From assembly GCA_019419865.1 (NCBI GenBank), contig JAHZIG010000002.1, positions 124,001 through 188,000 of the forward strand: a DNA stretch of 64,000 nt, written 5' to 3'. Below are positions 1-7,911 of the stretch, one piece after another (positions within the stretch are counted from its first letter, which is position 1; the number at the start of each line of letters is the position of its first letter). Both the position numbers and the translations under genes were made by a program. Source of the DNA: Clostridiales bacterium (lineage in GTDB: Bacteria > Bacillota > Clostridia > Monoglobales > Monoglobaceae). Under the pieces are notes generated by a model, which had not been told where the DNA came from, made no database searches, and worked only from the letters and a program-made list of their open reading frames with translations.

Positions 1-155
1 TGACCAGCGAGCAACTGCTTCAAGACGTTCACTCTTCCAACCAGGTGCGCGTAAACGCTTGCGTGACGACGATCGACGCGTTCTACGAGATCTACGACAT
101 ACAGGAGGGCGATCCGATGTACGTAGCTCCTGAGGACAGATTGAGACTTTGGTAA
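1..155 (+). CDS. M13 family metallopeptidase, C-terminal end (partial)
   Basis: The frame is open from base 3 and ends at TAA 153-155, giving about the last 50 residues of a longer protein whose start lies left of the window. The tail GDPMYVAPEDRLRLW matches the conserved C-terminus of M13 zinc peptidases (neprilysin/PepO type), which end in a GD.MYV.PEDR...W pattern; the stretch VHSSNQVRVNACV also fits. The catalytic HExxH region is outside the window, so activity cannot be judged. A rho-independent terminator follows at 231-280. Confidence 0.8.
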   Translation, partial: TSEQLLQDVHSSNQVRVNACVTTIDAFYEIYDIQEGDPMYVAPEDRLRLW

Positions 156-230
156 GACTATAGATTTGTTCATAAAAACTAAATATCTCCTATAACAAGC
201 CTATACGCTTGTATTGGATAGATCGAAAAC

Positions 231-280
231 ACGAGCCGCAACGACGCAGTTATTCCGCCGCGCGGCTCGTTTATTATTAT
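231..280 (+). terminator. Rho-independent terminator after the M13 peptidase
   Basis: Perfect 9-bp arms ACGAGCCGC (231-239) and GCGGCTCGT (262-270) are followed by TTATTATTAT. The rest of 156-444 shows no convincing gene. Confidence 0.75.
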
Positions 281-444
281 GCGGTTAAAACGGCTTCAAA
301 CGGCTTAGCCGCGTAGCGCCCGCCTCTTCTTCCATCTATCCGACCGCCTAAATCGGCTCGTACCGCGTATGATCGCGCGATCTTGGTAAGACCATATAAT
401 AAGTCAAAGCGACGGAGAACGATTCTACTCATGAATATTTTTTA

Positions 445-473
445 TTGACAGCGTTAGTAAAAAGTAATACAAT
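445..473 (+). promoter_or_regulatory. SigA promoter of the ABC importer operon
   Basis: The -35 TTGACA (445-450) and -10 TACAAT (468-473) are separated by 17 bp, close to consensus. The start codon at 520 lies about 40 bases past the expected start site, after an AAAGGA-type ribosome site. Confidence 0.8.
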
Positions 474-519
474 ATTAATAAAATTTTCTAAAATAACTCA
501 GTAAAAGGAATGAACGACC

Positions 520-1536
520 ATGAAATTCAAAAAAATCATATCTTTCGCCGCAGCGGCGGCGGCTTGCGTAAGCCTATTTTCAGGCTGCGCGTCGACCGAT
601 ATGCTGGAAAACGGCGGCGAAAATTCAAGTTCAGGCGCTTATAATATAGGCGTTCTGCAATACGCGGATCACACTTCGCTCGACAACTGCCTCGAAGGCT
701 TTAAGCAAGGCTTAGATTCGGAGGGGATCGAGTACGAACTCACCGCGCAATCGGCTAAAAACGACGATTCGACAAATACGCAGATAGCTCAGCAGTTCGC
801 GTCGAGACGGCTCGACCTCGTCTGCGGGATCGCCACTCCGTCGGCGCAGGCGTGCTACAACGCGTGCTTTGACGCGGGCATACCGGTAATATTCAACGCG
901 GTGTCCGACCCGGTCGCGGCTAATCTCGCGGTCAGCGAGACGGAGCCTATGCCGGGAATAACCGGCGTCTCGGACAAACTCCCGGTCGAGGAACAGCTTA
1001 AACTGATACGCGAGATCCTTCCCGACGCTCAAAAGATAGGTATCCTATATACGACAAGCGAAGCTAATTCGGTCTCGACCATCGCCGAATACAAAGAAAT
1101 GGCCGACGAATACGGCTTTGAGATCGTCGAAAGAGGTATAACCAACGCCTCGGAGATTCCGCAGGCGGCCGACGTGCTGCTGACGGAGGTTGACTGCGTT
1201 TCTAATATGACGGACAACACTCTAGTCAACAACCTGCCCGTGCTCGTTGAAAAAGCGGTAGCGGCCGGAGTTCCGGTCTTTGGCAGCGAGGAAGAACAAG
1301 TTGCGGCCGGATGCGTAGCAAGCGCCGGGATAGACTATATCGAACTGGGCAGAAAGGCGGGCGTGATGGCGGCCAGAGTCCTGCGCGGCGAAGATATATC
1401 GACTATTCCATACGAGACTATGACCGAAAGTAAGATAACCGTAAATCCGGACGCCGCGGCGGCGTTTAACATAGAACTCCCGCAGTCGATTACCGACAGG
1501 GCGGAAATCAAAACGACTCAGACGGAGGAATCATGA
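520..1536 (+). CDS. ABC transporter substrate-binding lipoprotein (TrpX/PF04392 type)
   Basis: Extracytoplasmic binding lipoprotein of an ABC importer. The N-terminus has KK residues, a hydrophobic stretch and the lipobox LFSGC with lipidated Cys23, so it should be anchored outside the membrane. The rest reads as a two-lobed periplasmic-binding fold of the ABC_sub_bind family (NIGVLQYADHTSLD near the start, VFGSEEEQVAAGCVASAGID near residue 255). This family often pairs with the LivH-like permease and ATPase found directly downstream; members transport tryptophan or tyrosine, but the ligand here is not visible. The TGA stop overlaps the next start (ATGA at 1533), indicating translational coupling. 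Confidence 0.88.
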   Translation: MKFKKIISFAAAAAACVSLFSGCASTDMLENGGENSSSGAYNIGVLQYADHTSLDNCLEGFKQGLDSEGIEYELTAQSAKNDDSTNTQIAQQFASRRLDLVCGIATPSAQACYNACFDAGIPVIFNAVSDPVAANLAVSETEPMPGITGVSDKLPVEEQLKLIREILPDAQKIGILYTTSEANSVSTIAEYKEMADEYGFEIVERGITNASEIPQAADVLLTEVDCVSNMTDNTLVNNLPVLVEKAVAAGVPVFGSEEEQVAAGCVASAGIDYIELGRKAGVMAARVLRGEDISTIPYETMTESKITVNPDAAAAFNIELPQSITDRAEIKTTQTEES

Positions 1537-2432
1537 TAGAACTGCTTATAATAGGAATCCTTGAACAAGGGTTTATTTACGGTATAATGGCTATGGGGGT
1601 GTATATCACATACACGATCCTCGATTTTCCCGACCTATCGGTAGACGGAACGTTTCCGCTCGGGATCGCGGTGTGTTTTGTGCTGATCAGGAACTCGGTA
1701 AACCCGTGGCTCGCGCTATTGATCGCGTTCGCGGCGGGCTGCGTAGCCGGAGCGTTCACCGGTATCTTTAACGTAAAACTCAAGATACGCAACCTCCTCT
1801 GCGGTATCCTCACCATGACCGCGCTGTACTCGATCAACTACGGCATAGTCGGCAAGGCGTCGGACTTTCTTTTAAACAACTCTGTCACCATATTTTCGCA
1901 GACCGAGTTCCTGTTTAAAGGGCACGCCGCTTTTTACTCGAAACTCGCGGTCATAATAGTTATCGCCTTAATCGCCAAGTTTGCGCTCGACTGGTATATG
2001 CGCACAAAGTCCGGCTTCCTGCTGAGAAGCGTGGGCGACAACGAAAGCTTGGTAATAACCCTGGCTCAGAATCCCGGTACGATAAAAATAATAGGACTTT
2101 CGATAGCCAACGGACTCGTCGCGCTCTCGGGCGCGGTCTACTGTCAGTATTCGCGGGCGTTCAACGTCGGCTCGGGAACCGGCACGGTCGTTATGGGGCT
2201 CGCGGCGGTCATAATCGGCGTCACGGTGTTCAAGAAGATCAAATTTATGCGGATAACCACCGGAGTTATTTTCGGAATGATAGTCTATAAGGCTTGTATC
2301 TCGATCGCCCTCGCAGCGGGACTGAGGTCTCAGGATACAAATCTGATGATAACAATCCTGTTTATCGCCACGCTCGTGATAAACGAATTCTTTCTCAAAA
2401 AGAAGAAGTCGGGGGTGAGACTGCATGATTGA
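1533..2432 (+). CDS. ABC transporter permease (branched-chain/TrpY-like)
   Basis: Integral membrane subunit of the importer, 299 residues with about eight hydrophobic segments. It starts MIELLIIGILEQGFIYGIMA and resembles the BPD_transp_2 (LivH-like) permeases that accompany PF04392 binding proteins. The tail is basic (FFLKKKKSG). It overlaps its neighbours on both sides by 4 and 8 bases, so the three genes form one tight operon. The substrate cannot be told from the sequence; aromatic amino acids are one known possibility for this family. Confidence 0.88.
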   Translation: MIELLIIGILEQGFIYGIMAMGVYITYTILDFPDLSVDGTFPLGIAVCFVLIRNSVNPWLALLIAFAAGCVAGAFTGIFNVKLKIRNLLCGILTMTALYSINYGIVGKASDFLLNNSVTIFSQTEFLFKGHAAFYSKLAVIIVIALIAKFALDWYMRTKSGFLLRSVGDNESLVITLAQNPGTIKIIGLSIANGLVALSGAVYCQYSRAFNVGSGTGTVVMGLAAVIIGVTVFKKIKFMRITTGVIFGMIVYKACISIALAAGLRSQDTNLMITILFIATLVINEFFLKKKKSGVRLHD

Positions 2433-3198
2433 GCTTTCCTCAATATACAAAACATTTAACCACGGTACGATAGATGAAAAGGTACTGTTCAACAACTTTA
2501 ATCTAAAGATAAACGACGACGAATTCGTAGCGGTGATCGGCTCTAACGGGTCGGGTAAGACGACGCTTTTGAATATCATTTCCGGTTCCACGGACGTCGA
2601 CGGCGGCAAGATACTGTTAGGCGGCCGGGAGATCAATAAGATGAAAGACTATAAGCGGGCTTTTAAGATAGGCCGAGTCTTTCAGGATCCGGCGCTCGGT
2701 ACATGTCCGTCCATGACTATCTGGGAGAACCTCTCGATAGCCGACAACAAGGGCAAGCGCTTCGGACTCTCGTTCGGCTTGAACCGCGCGAGAAAGGACT
2801 TTTACCGTACCCAGCTCGAATTCTTGGGCATGGGCCTCGAAGACCGATTAAACGCGCCCGCGGGAACGCTCTCCGGCGGTCAGCGTCAGGCGCTGGCTAT
2901 GATAATGGCGACCCTCGTACGTCCCGACCTCCTGCTTCTGGACGAACACACCGCCGCCCTCGACCCCAAGGCCGCCGACGTCGTCATGGAGCTGACCGAC
3001 AAACTCGTCAAAGAGAAAAAGATAACCTCGCTGATGGTAACGCATAATCTGCGCTACGCGGTGGAATACGGGACCCGCACGATAATGATGCACGACGGCG
3101 AGATAATCATGGACGTCTCGGGCGCCGAGCGGACGGATATGGGAATAGATAATTATCTTAAGGTGTTTAACGAAATCTCTCTTGAAAAGGGAAATTGA
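2425..3198 (+). CDS. ABC transporter ATP-binding protein
   Basis: Cytoplasmic ATPase that powers the importer, 257 residues. Visible motifs in order: Walker A GSNGSGKTTLL near residue 40, the Q-loop region RVFQDPALGTCP, the ABC signature LSGGQRQALAM near residue 150, Walker B LLLLDEHTAALDP near 170 and the switch His in VTHNLRYA near 205. All key residues are present. The start overlaps the permease stop by 8 bases. Expression is expected from the promoter at 445-473, and the operon ends at the terminator 3204-3228. Confidence 0.92.
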   Translation: MIELSSIYKTFNHGTIDEKVLFNNFNLKINDDEFVAVIGSNGSGKTTLLNIISGSTDVDGGKILLGGREINKMKDYKRAFKIGRVFQDPALGTCPSMTIWENLSIADNKGKRFGLSFGLNRARKDFYRTQLEFLGMGLEDRLNAPAGTLSGGQRQALAMIMATLVRPDLLLLDEHTAALDPKAADVVMELTDKLVKEKKITSLMVTHNLRYAVEYGTRTIMMHDGEIIMDVSGAERTDMGIDNYLKVFNEISLEKGN

Positions 3199-3203
3199 TT
3201 ATA

Positions 3204-3228
3204 GGCGCGGCAACCCCGCGCCTTTTTT
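3204..3228 (+). terminator. Rho-independent terminator of the ABC operon
   Basis: GGCGCGG / CCGCGCC arms with loop CAAC, followed by TTTTTT. It sits 6 bases after the ATPase stop codon. Confidence 0.85.
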
Positions 3229-3284
3229 GCGCTATACTCATATTGATCCATCCGGTCGGACGCTTAGCCGACGCGTCCCATAAA

Positions 3285-3319
3285 CGCAAAAATTCGGCAG
3301 AGACCGCGCTCTGCCGAAT
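3285..3319 (-). terminator. Rho-independent terminator of the SLH beta-helix gene
   Basis: On the minus strand an 11-bp stem ATTCGGCAGAG / CTCTGCCGAAT with a 6-base loop is followed by TTTTTGCG. It lies about 45 bases past the stop of the 3366 gene. Confidence 0.85.
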
Positions 3320-3365
3320 AGAAATATTTTCTTCCAAAAGGACTACATTCTCCTCGCAGCCTAAA

Positions 3366-5252
3366 TCATCCAAGAACAGTCCCGTCGGCCAAGGTTATCG
3401 TGTAACCGTTATAATCTATAGTTCCGTTATTCTCCAAAGACGTGATCGTACAATCTCCGGTCAGCGTCCACGTAGAGCCTTCGTCTATCGTAACGACCGC
3501 GTTATCCGAAACGGCTTCTCCGCCCTGTTCGTTCTCGACTATATTTATCGTACCCGTAAACTCCGAATTATTGGTCAAGGTCATCTCTAAATTCGAGATG
3601 GTATCTACGATAATATCGCCGTCTAAAATTTGATCGTCGGCGGTAAACTCGACCTGAGCGCCGTTCGCGCCCGCCCGACCCCAGCCGCGGCTGGCCGTGT
3701 TGCCACATACGCGCAGCAGATAAGCTTCGTCGTCGTTATTTTCTATTGTAACGCCCGACAAGTTGATTATGCTGTGCGTGTTGGTGACATAGATCATATC
3801 GCCGTTATTGCCGGTCAGCGTTCCGCCGGTCATGCTAAATTCCGAAGTTCCGACGTCCGCGTCGCCCGACATCGACTGGTATATCATCACGTTATGCACG
3901 TTCTCGTCCGAGCTCGTCCCCTGCGTGTCGCTCATGTTGCCGTATACGCTGCAGTCGTTTAGGGTTATCGAGTTTTTACCCTCTATAACGAGCGCCTCGG
4001 AATTGGTAGCCGTGAGCTCGGCGTTTGACACGGTTATATCCGCCGTCGAATATATCGCCGGGGAATTGAACCCGTTCGACGTATAGCTTCCGCCGTCGAC
4101 TACGACCGTGCCGCCGCCTCGATCGGAACGGATCGCGGCCGCCGAACTTCCGCCGGTCGTAACGTCCAGATCGTACGCGTACATGGTTCCGCCGCCGGTG
4201 GTGTGTATGCCGCCCGAATTATCCTCAGTAGTCGTTATCGTCGAGTCGGAAATCGTAACTACCGTGCCTTCTCCATAGCTGAATACTCCGTTGCCGTTTT
4301 GAGCCGAAGAACTCACGTCCGCGCCCGTTATGGTAACGCTTGCCCCGTCGGTCGCGAGCAGCGCGGCGTTTTGGCCGTAGAAGTCGCCGTTTTCGGTGTT
4401 GGACGTGGCGCCCGCCGATTTATCGACCGTGATATCCTCAAGAGTTATCTCCGCGCCGACTATCCTCAACGCGTTTTCATCGTCGCCGGTAGAGGTATAG
4501 GTCTCGCCGCTGTATACGCCGTCCTCGGATATAGTGTTGGCCGAAGTTCCCTGCGTGACCTCCTGCGATCCGCCAAAACCGCCCGGCGGCATATCCGGAG
4601 GCGTTTCCCCGCCGCCGGGCTGAGTCGAGGACTGTTCGATCTTTTCGAGCGCCCTGATCAGTACCGCCGAGGCCTCCGCTCTGGTTATCGGATCCTGGGG
4701 TCTTAAGTTTACTCCGTCGCCTTCGATTATCCCAAGCGCTACGAGACCGCCCGCAGCCTCTTCAGCGTAATCCGAAACGTCGCCGCCGTCGGCGAACTGC
4801 GTAAGGTCGGCGCTCTCGGTCATACTTACTCCTTTATACGACATATATCTATACAGTATTATCATCATCTGTTCGCGCGTTAGCGGCGTATCCGCTTCAA
4901 AAGTCCACGCGCCTTCGTCGCTAATCAACCCGTTCCGCTCCGCCTGCTCGACCGCTTCGTCTATGCTTACAAGCTCTCCTGTCTCGGAAACGGCTCCCGC
5001 GTCGGCTCTGAGCGTCATAACTATAAATTCTCCGCCCGCGACGTCGTCCTGCGGCGCGAACAGCGTCTCGGTCTTGCCTTCTATTAATCCTCTTTCATAC
5101 GCTTCCTTCACTACGCCGTAATACCACGCATCCTCCGCCACGTCCGTAAACGGCGTCGATCCTGTCGTCTCATCCGCGAAAACCGTCGAAAACGATAACG
5201 TAATCATAAACACGGCCAGCGCAAACGAAACTATCTTTTTGCTTTTCATCAT
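3366..5252 (-). CDS. SLH-domain surface protein with right-handed beta-helix
   Basis: Predicted secreted cell-wall protein of about 628 residues. A signal peptide (KIVSFALAVFMITLSFSTVFA) is followed by two to three SLH repeats (residues ~35-205, such as FTDVAEDAWYYGVVKEAYER and LRPQDPITRAEASAVLIRAL), which bind wall polymers. A Pro/Gly linker leads to a ~400-residue repetitive region with regular hydrophobic T/N/G turns (SDSTITTTEDNSGGIHTTGG), typical of a right-handed parallel beta-helix. No catalytic motif is recognised; a carbohydrate-binding or adhesin role is an inference. The start is chosen at the third codon of the longest frame because AGAGG lies 9 bases upstream of it and only 3 bases from the first ATG. 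Confidence 0.82.
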   Translation of the reverse strand: MMKSKKIVSFALAVFMITLSFSTVFADETTGSTPFTDVAEDAWYYGVVKEAYERGLIEGKTETLFAPQDDVAGGEFIVMTLRADAGAVSETGELVSIDEAVEQAERNGLISDEGAWTFEADTPLTREQMMIILYRYMSYKGVSMTESADLTQFADGGDVSDYAEEAAGGLVALGIIEGDGVNLRPQDPITRAEASAVLIRALEKIEQSSTQPGGGETPPDMPPGGFGGSQEVTQGTSANTISEDGVYSGETYTSTGDDENALRIVGAEITLEDITVDKSAGATSNTENGDFYGQNAALLATDGASVTITGADVSSSAQNGNGVFSYGEGTVVTISDSTITTTEDNSGGIHTTGGGTMYAYDLDVTTGGSSAAAIRSDRGGGTVVVDGGSYTSNGFNSPAIYSTADITVSNAELTATNSEALVIEGKNSITLNDCSVYGNMSDTQGTSSDENVHNVMIYQSMSGDADVGTSEFSMTGGTLTGNNGDMIYVTNTHSIINLSGVTIENNDDEAYLLRVCGNTASRGWGRAGANGAQVEFTADDQILDGDIIVDTISNLEMTLTNNSEFTGTINIVENEQGGEAVSDNAVVTIDEGSTWTLTGDCTITSLENNGTIDYNGYTITLADGTVLG

Positions 5253-5302
5253 AATCATAAACCTCTTTTCTATATTAAATTTATCTAATTATAAGCTCAA
5301 AT

Positions 5303-5321
5303 TCTTAAACTAATCTTAAAC
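5303..5321 (-). promoter_or_regulatory. Tandem TCTTAAAC boxes upstream of the SLH beta-helix gene
   Basis: Two direct repeats TCTTAAAC (5303-5310 and 5314-5321) lie 11 bp apart, just upstream of a TATAAT-like -10 for the minus-strand gene. An 11-bp period of direct repeats is usual for OmpR/PhoB-type response regulators. No such regulator is encoded in the window. Confidence 0.35.
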
Positions 5322-5413
5322 GCTCCAAATATTATTTCAGTTTCCGTCCAAACAAACTCCCCCGAAAAACTCGTCTCGATTTTCTTTACCATAGCGCTAT
5401 TATTAAAAAAATG

Positions 5414-5437
5414 TGTTATAATAGTTTAAACGTTTAA
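5414..5437 (+). promoter_or_regulatory. Extended -10 promoter with overlapping palindromic operator
   Basis: An extended -10 TGTTATAAT (5414-5422) with no good -35 is followed immediately by the perfect 12-bp palindrome TTAAACGTTTAA (5426-5437), which would cover the transcription start. This is a likely autoregulatory site for the ArsR-type protein encoded from 5464. Confidence 0.55.
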
Positions 5438-5463
5438 TCCATTCAACAAAGGAGGTAAGGAAT

Positions 5464-5835
5464 TTGCAAATTTGCTCGGCGCAGAGAAAAAACCTATCCA
5501 ACGAATTTAAAAAGTGTTTAACCGTATTTTCGGCTCTTGGCGATTATAACCGCCAGCAGATCTTCATCGCTATCCTCGAGGCCGATCCGGTCGGCTCCCG
5601 CGTTCCCGATATCGCCAAAAAGGTCAACTTATCAAGACCCGCGGTATCGCATCATATAAAAATTTTAAGGGAAGCTAAACTTATCGATATGCGGCGCGTG
5701 GGAACAATGAATTATTATTACGCAGACGCCGCCGCAAACGCCTGGGCTTCGCTAAAAAGTCTTATCGATCATATCGAGGAAGTCGTTCCAAACGCCGTAG
5801 ACTCCGGATATCCGTATATCGATCCGGACGAATAA
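5464..5835 (+). CDS. ArsR/SmtB family transcriptional regulator
   Basis: A 123-residue winged-helix regulator. The ArsR pattern is clear: CLTVFSALGDYNRQQIFIAI for helices 1-2 and VNLSRPAVSHHIKILREAKL (residues ~58-77) for the recognition helix and wing approach. No obvious metal-binding Cys cluster (such as ELCVCDL) is present, so it may sense something other than metals. The start is a TTG at 5464, supported by a strong AAAGGAGG at 5448-5455, 8 bases upstream. A palindrome overlaps its promoter. A nitroreductase-like gene follows 109 bases downstream in the same direction and is a plausible target. Confidence 0.88.
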   Translation: MQICSAQRKNLSNEFKKCLTVFSALGDYNRQQIFIAILEADPVGSRVPDIAKKVNLSRPAVSHHIKILREAKLIDMRRVGTMNYYYADAAANAWASLKSLIDHIEEVVPNAVDSGYPYIDPDE

Positions 5836-5944
5836 AAGCATTTTGCATAAAAACAATAGTCAACCGGCGGGATCTGATTATCCCATAGTTCTTGGAGAGG
5901 AACTCTAATAACTACTACTTTATATTTACAAGGAAGATGATAAC

Positions 5945-6613
5945 ATGAATATATTAGAAGCGATAGAAAGCCGTCACTCCGTGAGAAGCTATACCGATAA
6001 GCCCATAGCCAAGGAAACGCTCGCGGAACTTAATAAGGAGATCGAAAACTGCAACCGGGAAAGCGGCCTTAGCATACGGCTGGTAACCGACGAACCTGAA
6101 GCGTTCAGTTCGTTTATGGCGCGTTACGGAAAATTCAGCGGCGTAAAAAATTATTTCGCCATGATCGGTAAAAAGGGCTCAGGCCTCGACGAAAAAGTCG
6201 GCTATTACGGAGAAAAATTGGTTTTAAAAGCGCAGAAGCTCGGGCTTAACACCTGCTGGGCGGCCTTGACGTTCAGCAAAAAGAACTGCAAGCCATTTAT
6301 CCAAAAAGGCGAAAAGCTCGTCTGCGTCATCGCGGTCGGCTACGGCGCGACTCAGGGCGTACAGCATAAAAATAAAGATATGTCCGAGCTGTATCATGCG
6401 GACGAAACCGCGCCCGAATGGTTTATGCGCGGCATGCGGGCGGCTATGCTCGCCCCGACGGCTACGAATCAGCAGAAATTTATGTTCAGCTATAAAAACG
6501 GTCTCGTCGGAGCGAGGGCGACCGGCGGCTTCTATTCTAAGGTCGATCTCGGCATAGTAAAATATCACTTCGAGATCGGAGCCGGACGCGAAAACTTCAA
6601 ATGGGAAGCCTAA
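5945..6613 (+). CDS. Nitroreductase family protein (PF14512-like)
   Basis: FMN-dependent nitroreductase-like protein, 222 residues. The N-terminal signature EAIESRHSVRSYTDKPI is typical, with a central GYYGEKLVLKAQKLGLNTCW helix and a second repeat MRAAMLAPTATNQQKFMF, which contributes to the flavin site. The architecture fits the TM1586-type single-chain nitroreductases. It probably reduces quinones, nitro compounds or similar with NAD(P)H; the natural substrate is unknown. It sits downstream of the ArsR-type regulator and ends in a short convergent gap before the XRE gene. Confidence 0.85.
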   Translation: MNILEAIESRHSVRSYTDKPIAKETLAELNKEIENCNRESGLSIRLVTDEPEAFSSFMARYGKFSGVKNYFAMIGKKGSGLDEKVGYYGEKLVLKAQKLGLNTCWAALTFSKKNCKPFIQKGEKLVCVIAVGYGATQGVQHKNKDMSELYHADETAPEWFMRGMRAAMLAPTATNQQKFMFSYKNGLVGARATGGFYSKVDLGIVKYHFEIGAGRENFKWEA

Positions 6614-6619
6614 AGAAAC

Positions 6620-6647
6620 GCGGCGCGTCTTATTTCCGGCGCGCCGC
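6620..6647. terminator. GC hairpin between convergent genes
   Basis: GCGGCGCG (6620-6627) and CGCGCCGC (6640-6647) form a stem between the stops of the nitroreductase and the XRE gene. There is no clear T tract, so it is a weak or bidirectional terminator at best. Confidence 0.4.
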
Positions 6648-6653
6648 AAGCTC

Positions 6654-6845
6654 TTATTCATATTCAAATAATTCGTCTACGGTTACCCCGAGCGTCTTGG
6701 CCAAACAAAAAGCCAAAGACAGCGACGGGTCGTATTTATCGTTCTCGATCGCGTTTATCGTCTGTCTCGACACCCCGCAGAGCTTGGCGAGCTCTTCCTG
6801 GGAGATCCCGCTCAGTTTTCTGAGTTCCTTTATTCTGTTCTTCAC
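6654..6845 (-). CDS. XRE-family helix-turn-helix regulator (YozG-like)
   Basis: A 63-residue Cro/CI-type DNA-binding protein that is almost only an HTH: MKNRIKELRKLSGISQEELA, then LCGVSRQTINAIENDKYDPS, then a C-terminal helix. Such mini-regulators usually pair with a small membrane protein, and one lies 2 bases upstream in the same operon. Expression is probably driven by the promoter at about 7405-7433 and passes through the leader repeat at 7181-7363. Confidence 0.9.
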   Translation of the reverse strand: MKNRIKELRKLSGISQEELAKLCGVSRQTINAIENDKYDPSLSLAFCLAKTLGVTVDELFEYE

Positions 6846-6847
6846 GC

Positions 6848-7177
6848 TCAGCCACCGTATTTGACCTTAAAATATACAAGGTTTATCGTATATACCACCG
6901 CTATAACGCCGAGCCCTACCGCCGGGTTTATCCCCGGCAGCGCTTGATCAAACGCTATAGATCTTATCAGCCCCGCTATTACATATAAAACCAAAAAACC
7001 GACCGTTATATAAAACGTATTGACGCACGTCCTTTGCAGGATAGTCTTTCTTCTCTCGTCGCCCTGTCTCGACAGCGATATTAGCATTATTACCGCGGCG
7101 ACCGCGCACACGATCAAGAGTATAAAGACCCCGAAAACTACCGCCGCCATTAAATTCGTTATCCCGCCTACAGCCAT
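6848..7177 (-). CDS. Small integral membrane protein, partner of the XRE regulator
   Basis: A hydrophobic protein of 109 residues with about four membrane segments (VFGVFILLIVCAVAAVIMLI, TFYITVGFLVLYVIAGLI and others). No family name is certain, but gut Firmicutes often carry such a membrane protein next to a YozG-type HTH. The start is set at 7177 because AAAGGAG lies 6 bases upstream; the longer frame to 7210 reads back into the leader repeat (MPAQGGG...). The ribosome site is therefore supplied by the end of that repeat. Confidence 0.75.
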   Translation of the reverse strand: MAVGGITNLMAAVVFGVFILLIVCAVAAVIMLISLSRQGDERRKTILQRTCVNTFYITVGFLVLYVIAGLIRSIAFDQALPGINPAVGLGVIAVVYTINLVYFKVKYGG

Positions 7178-7180
7178 AAT

Positions 7181-7363
7181 AATCTCCTTTCCGCCGCCCT
7201 GCGCCGGCATAAATAGTAATGAAAGCTCTCTTATCCGCAGGGCAAGGAATGATAAGAGATTATTATACGCCCATGCGCGTCTTAGAGCATATTATGCGAG
7301 GAAAATTTCGCGCGGGCGCTCTAATCCTGCCGGAGACTAACGTGTGAAAGGAACTTTCACGTT
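7181..7363 (-). repeat. Leader repeat, copy 3 (tiny ORF plus possible pseudoknot)
   Basis: About 183 bp, closely similar to two identical copies at 44802-45159. Read on the minus strand it starts with the hairpin AACGTGAAAG..CTTTCACACGTT, carries a conserved region, then the stem TCTCTTATC / GATAAGAGA (7251-7259 with 7227-7235). The loop GCCCTGC (7237-7243) can pair with GCAGGGC (7196-7202) just before the ribosome site of the downstream gene. I do not recognise it as a named RNA family. Confidence 0.8.
7337..7360 (-). CDS. Possible leader peptide inside the repeat (copy 3)
   Basis: GTG start with AGGAGG (7368-7373) 7 bases upstream, encoding MKVPFTR and a TAG stop. The copies before era also begin MKVPFT behind a ribosome site. 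Whether it is translated is unknown. Confidence 0.4.
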   Translation of the reverse strand: MKVPFTR

Positions 7364-7404
7364 ATCGCCTCCTGAAAATTGAATCTTTCCGTTCTTTTAT
7401 GCTT

Positions 7405-7433
7405 CAATTATATCATGTTCGCGCCAAAATGTC
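7405..7433 (-). promoter_or_regulatory. SigA promoter of the membrane-protein/XRE operon
   Basis: On the minus strand TTGACA, 17 bp, TATAAT, a perfect consensus. It reads toward the leader repeat, so the repeat lies in the 5' untranslated region of this operon. Confidence 0.8.
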
Positions 7434-7516
7434 AAATATATTTTACATTTTAGGATGAAATAAAACCGCTCCGCAGGAGTATTTAAAGCGAAGCGGCGGA
7501 GACCGCGCGGATTATT

Positions 7517-7861
7517 TCAGCGCACCGGGGTATAATCTATCTCCGATTCCTCGTCGGTCGCCTCGAGCTTAAATATAACCGGACGCAATCCGTCGTTACA
7601 GCTGCAGATCGCGACCCCGGGTTTCCTTATCCAATCGCCGTAATAGAATAACCCGTCGCCCGCGCCGTGAGCGAGCGCGAATACGTACTGGTATATCGCC
7701 TTCCACGCCTCGTCGCAAAAGCCGTCCGGCTTCGCGTAATCCGCGTAGAATACCTGACCTTCCTTCAGCATAGGACAGGCCTTAAGCCCCTCCGCGCCGT
7801 ATTCGGCGGTCAGTTCCTTGTCCAAAGTGGTTTTTAAAACTGTGATCTTTACCTTTTTCAC
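7517..7861 (-). CDS. TIGR04076 family protein
   Basis: A small cytoplasmic protein of 114 residues. It starts MKKVKITVLKTTLDKELTAE and has CPMLKEGQVF, the FCDEAW segment, ALAHGAGDG and ICSCNDGLRPV, which together match the TIGR04076 family of small Cys-containing proteins found in many anaerobes. The function of the family is not established. It stands alone on the minus strand with a good AGGAG ribosome site just upstream; nearby genes give no clear clue. Confidence 0.8.
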   Translation of the reverse strand: MKKVKITVLKTTLDKELTAEYGAEGLKACPMLKEGQVFYADYAKPDGFCDEAWKAIYQYVFALAHGAGDGLFYYGDWIRKPGVAICSCNDGLRPVIFKLEATDEESEIDYTPVR

Positions 7862-7911
7862 TTAGATCGCTCCTTTCCTGTCTTTATATATAATATCTTT
7901 GTTTTGTTCGT

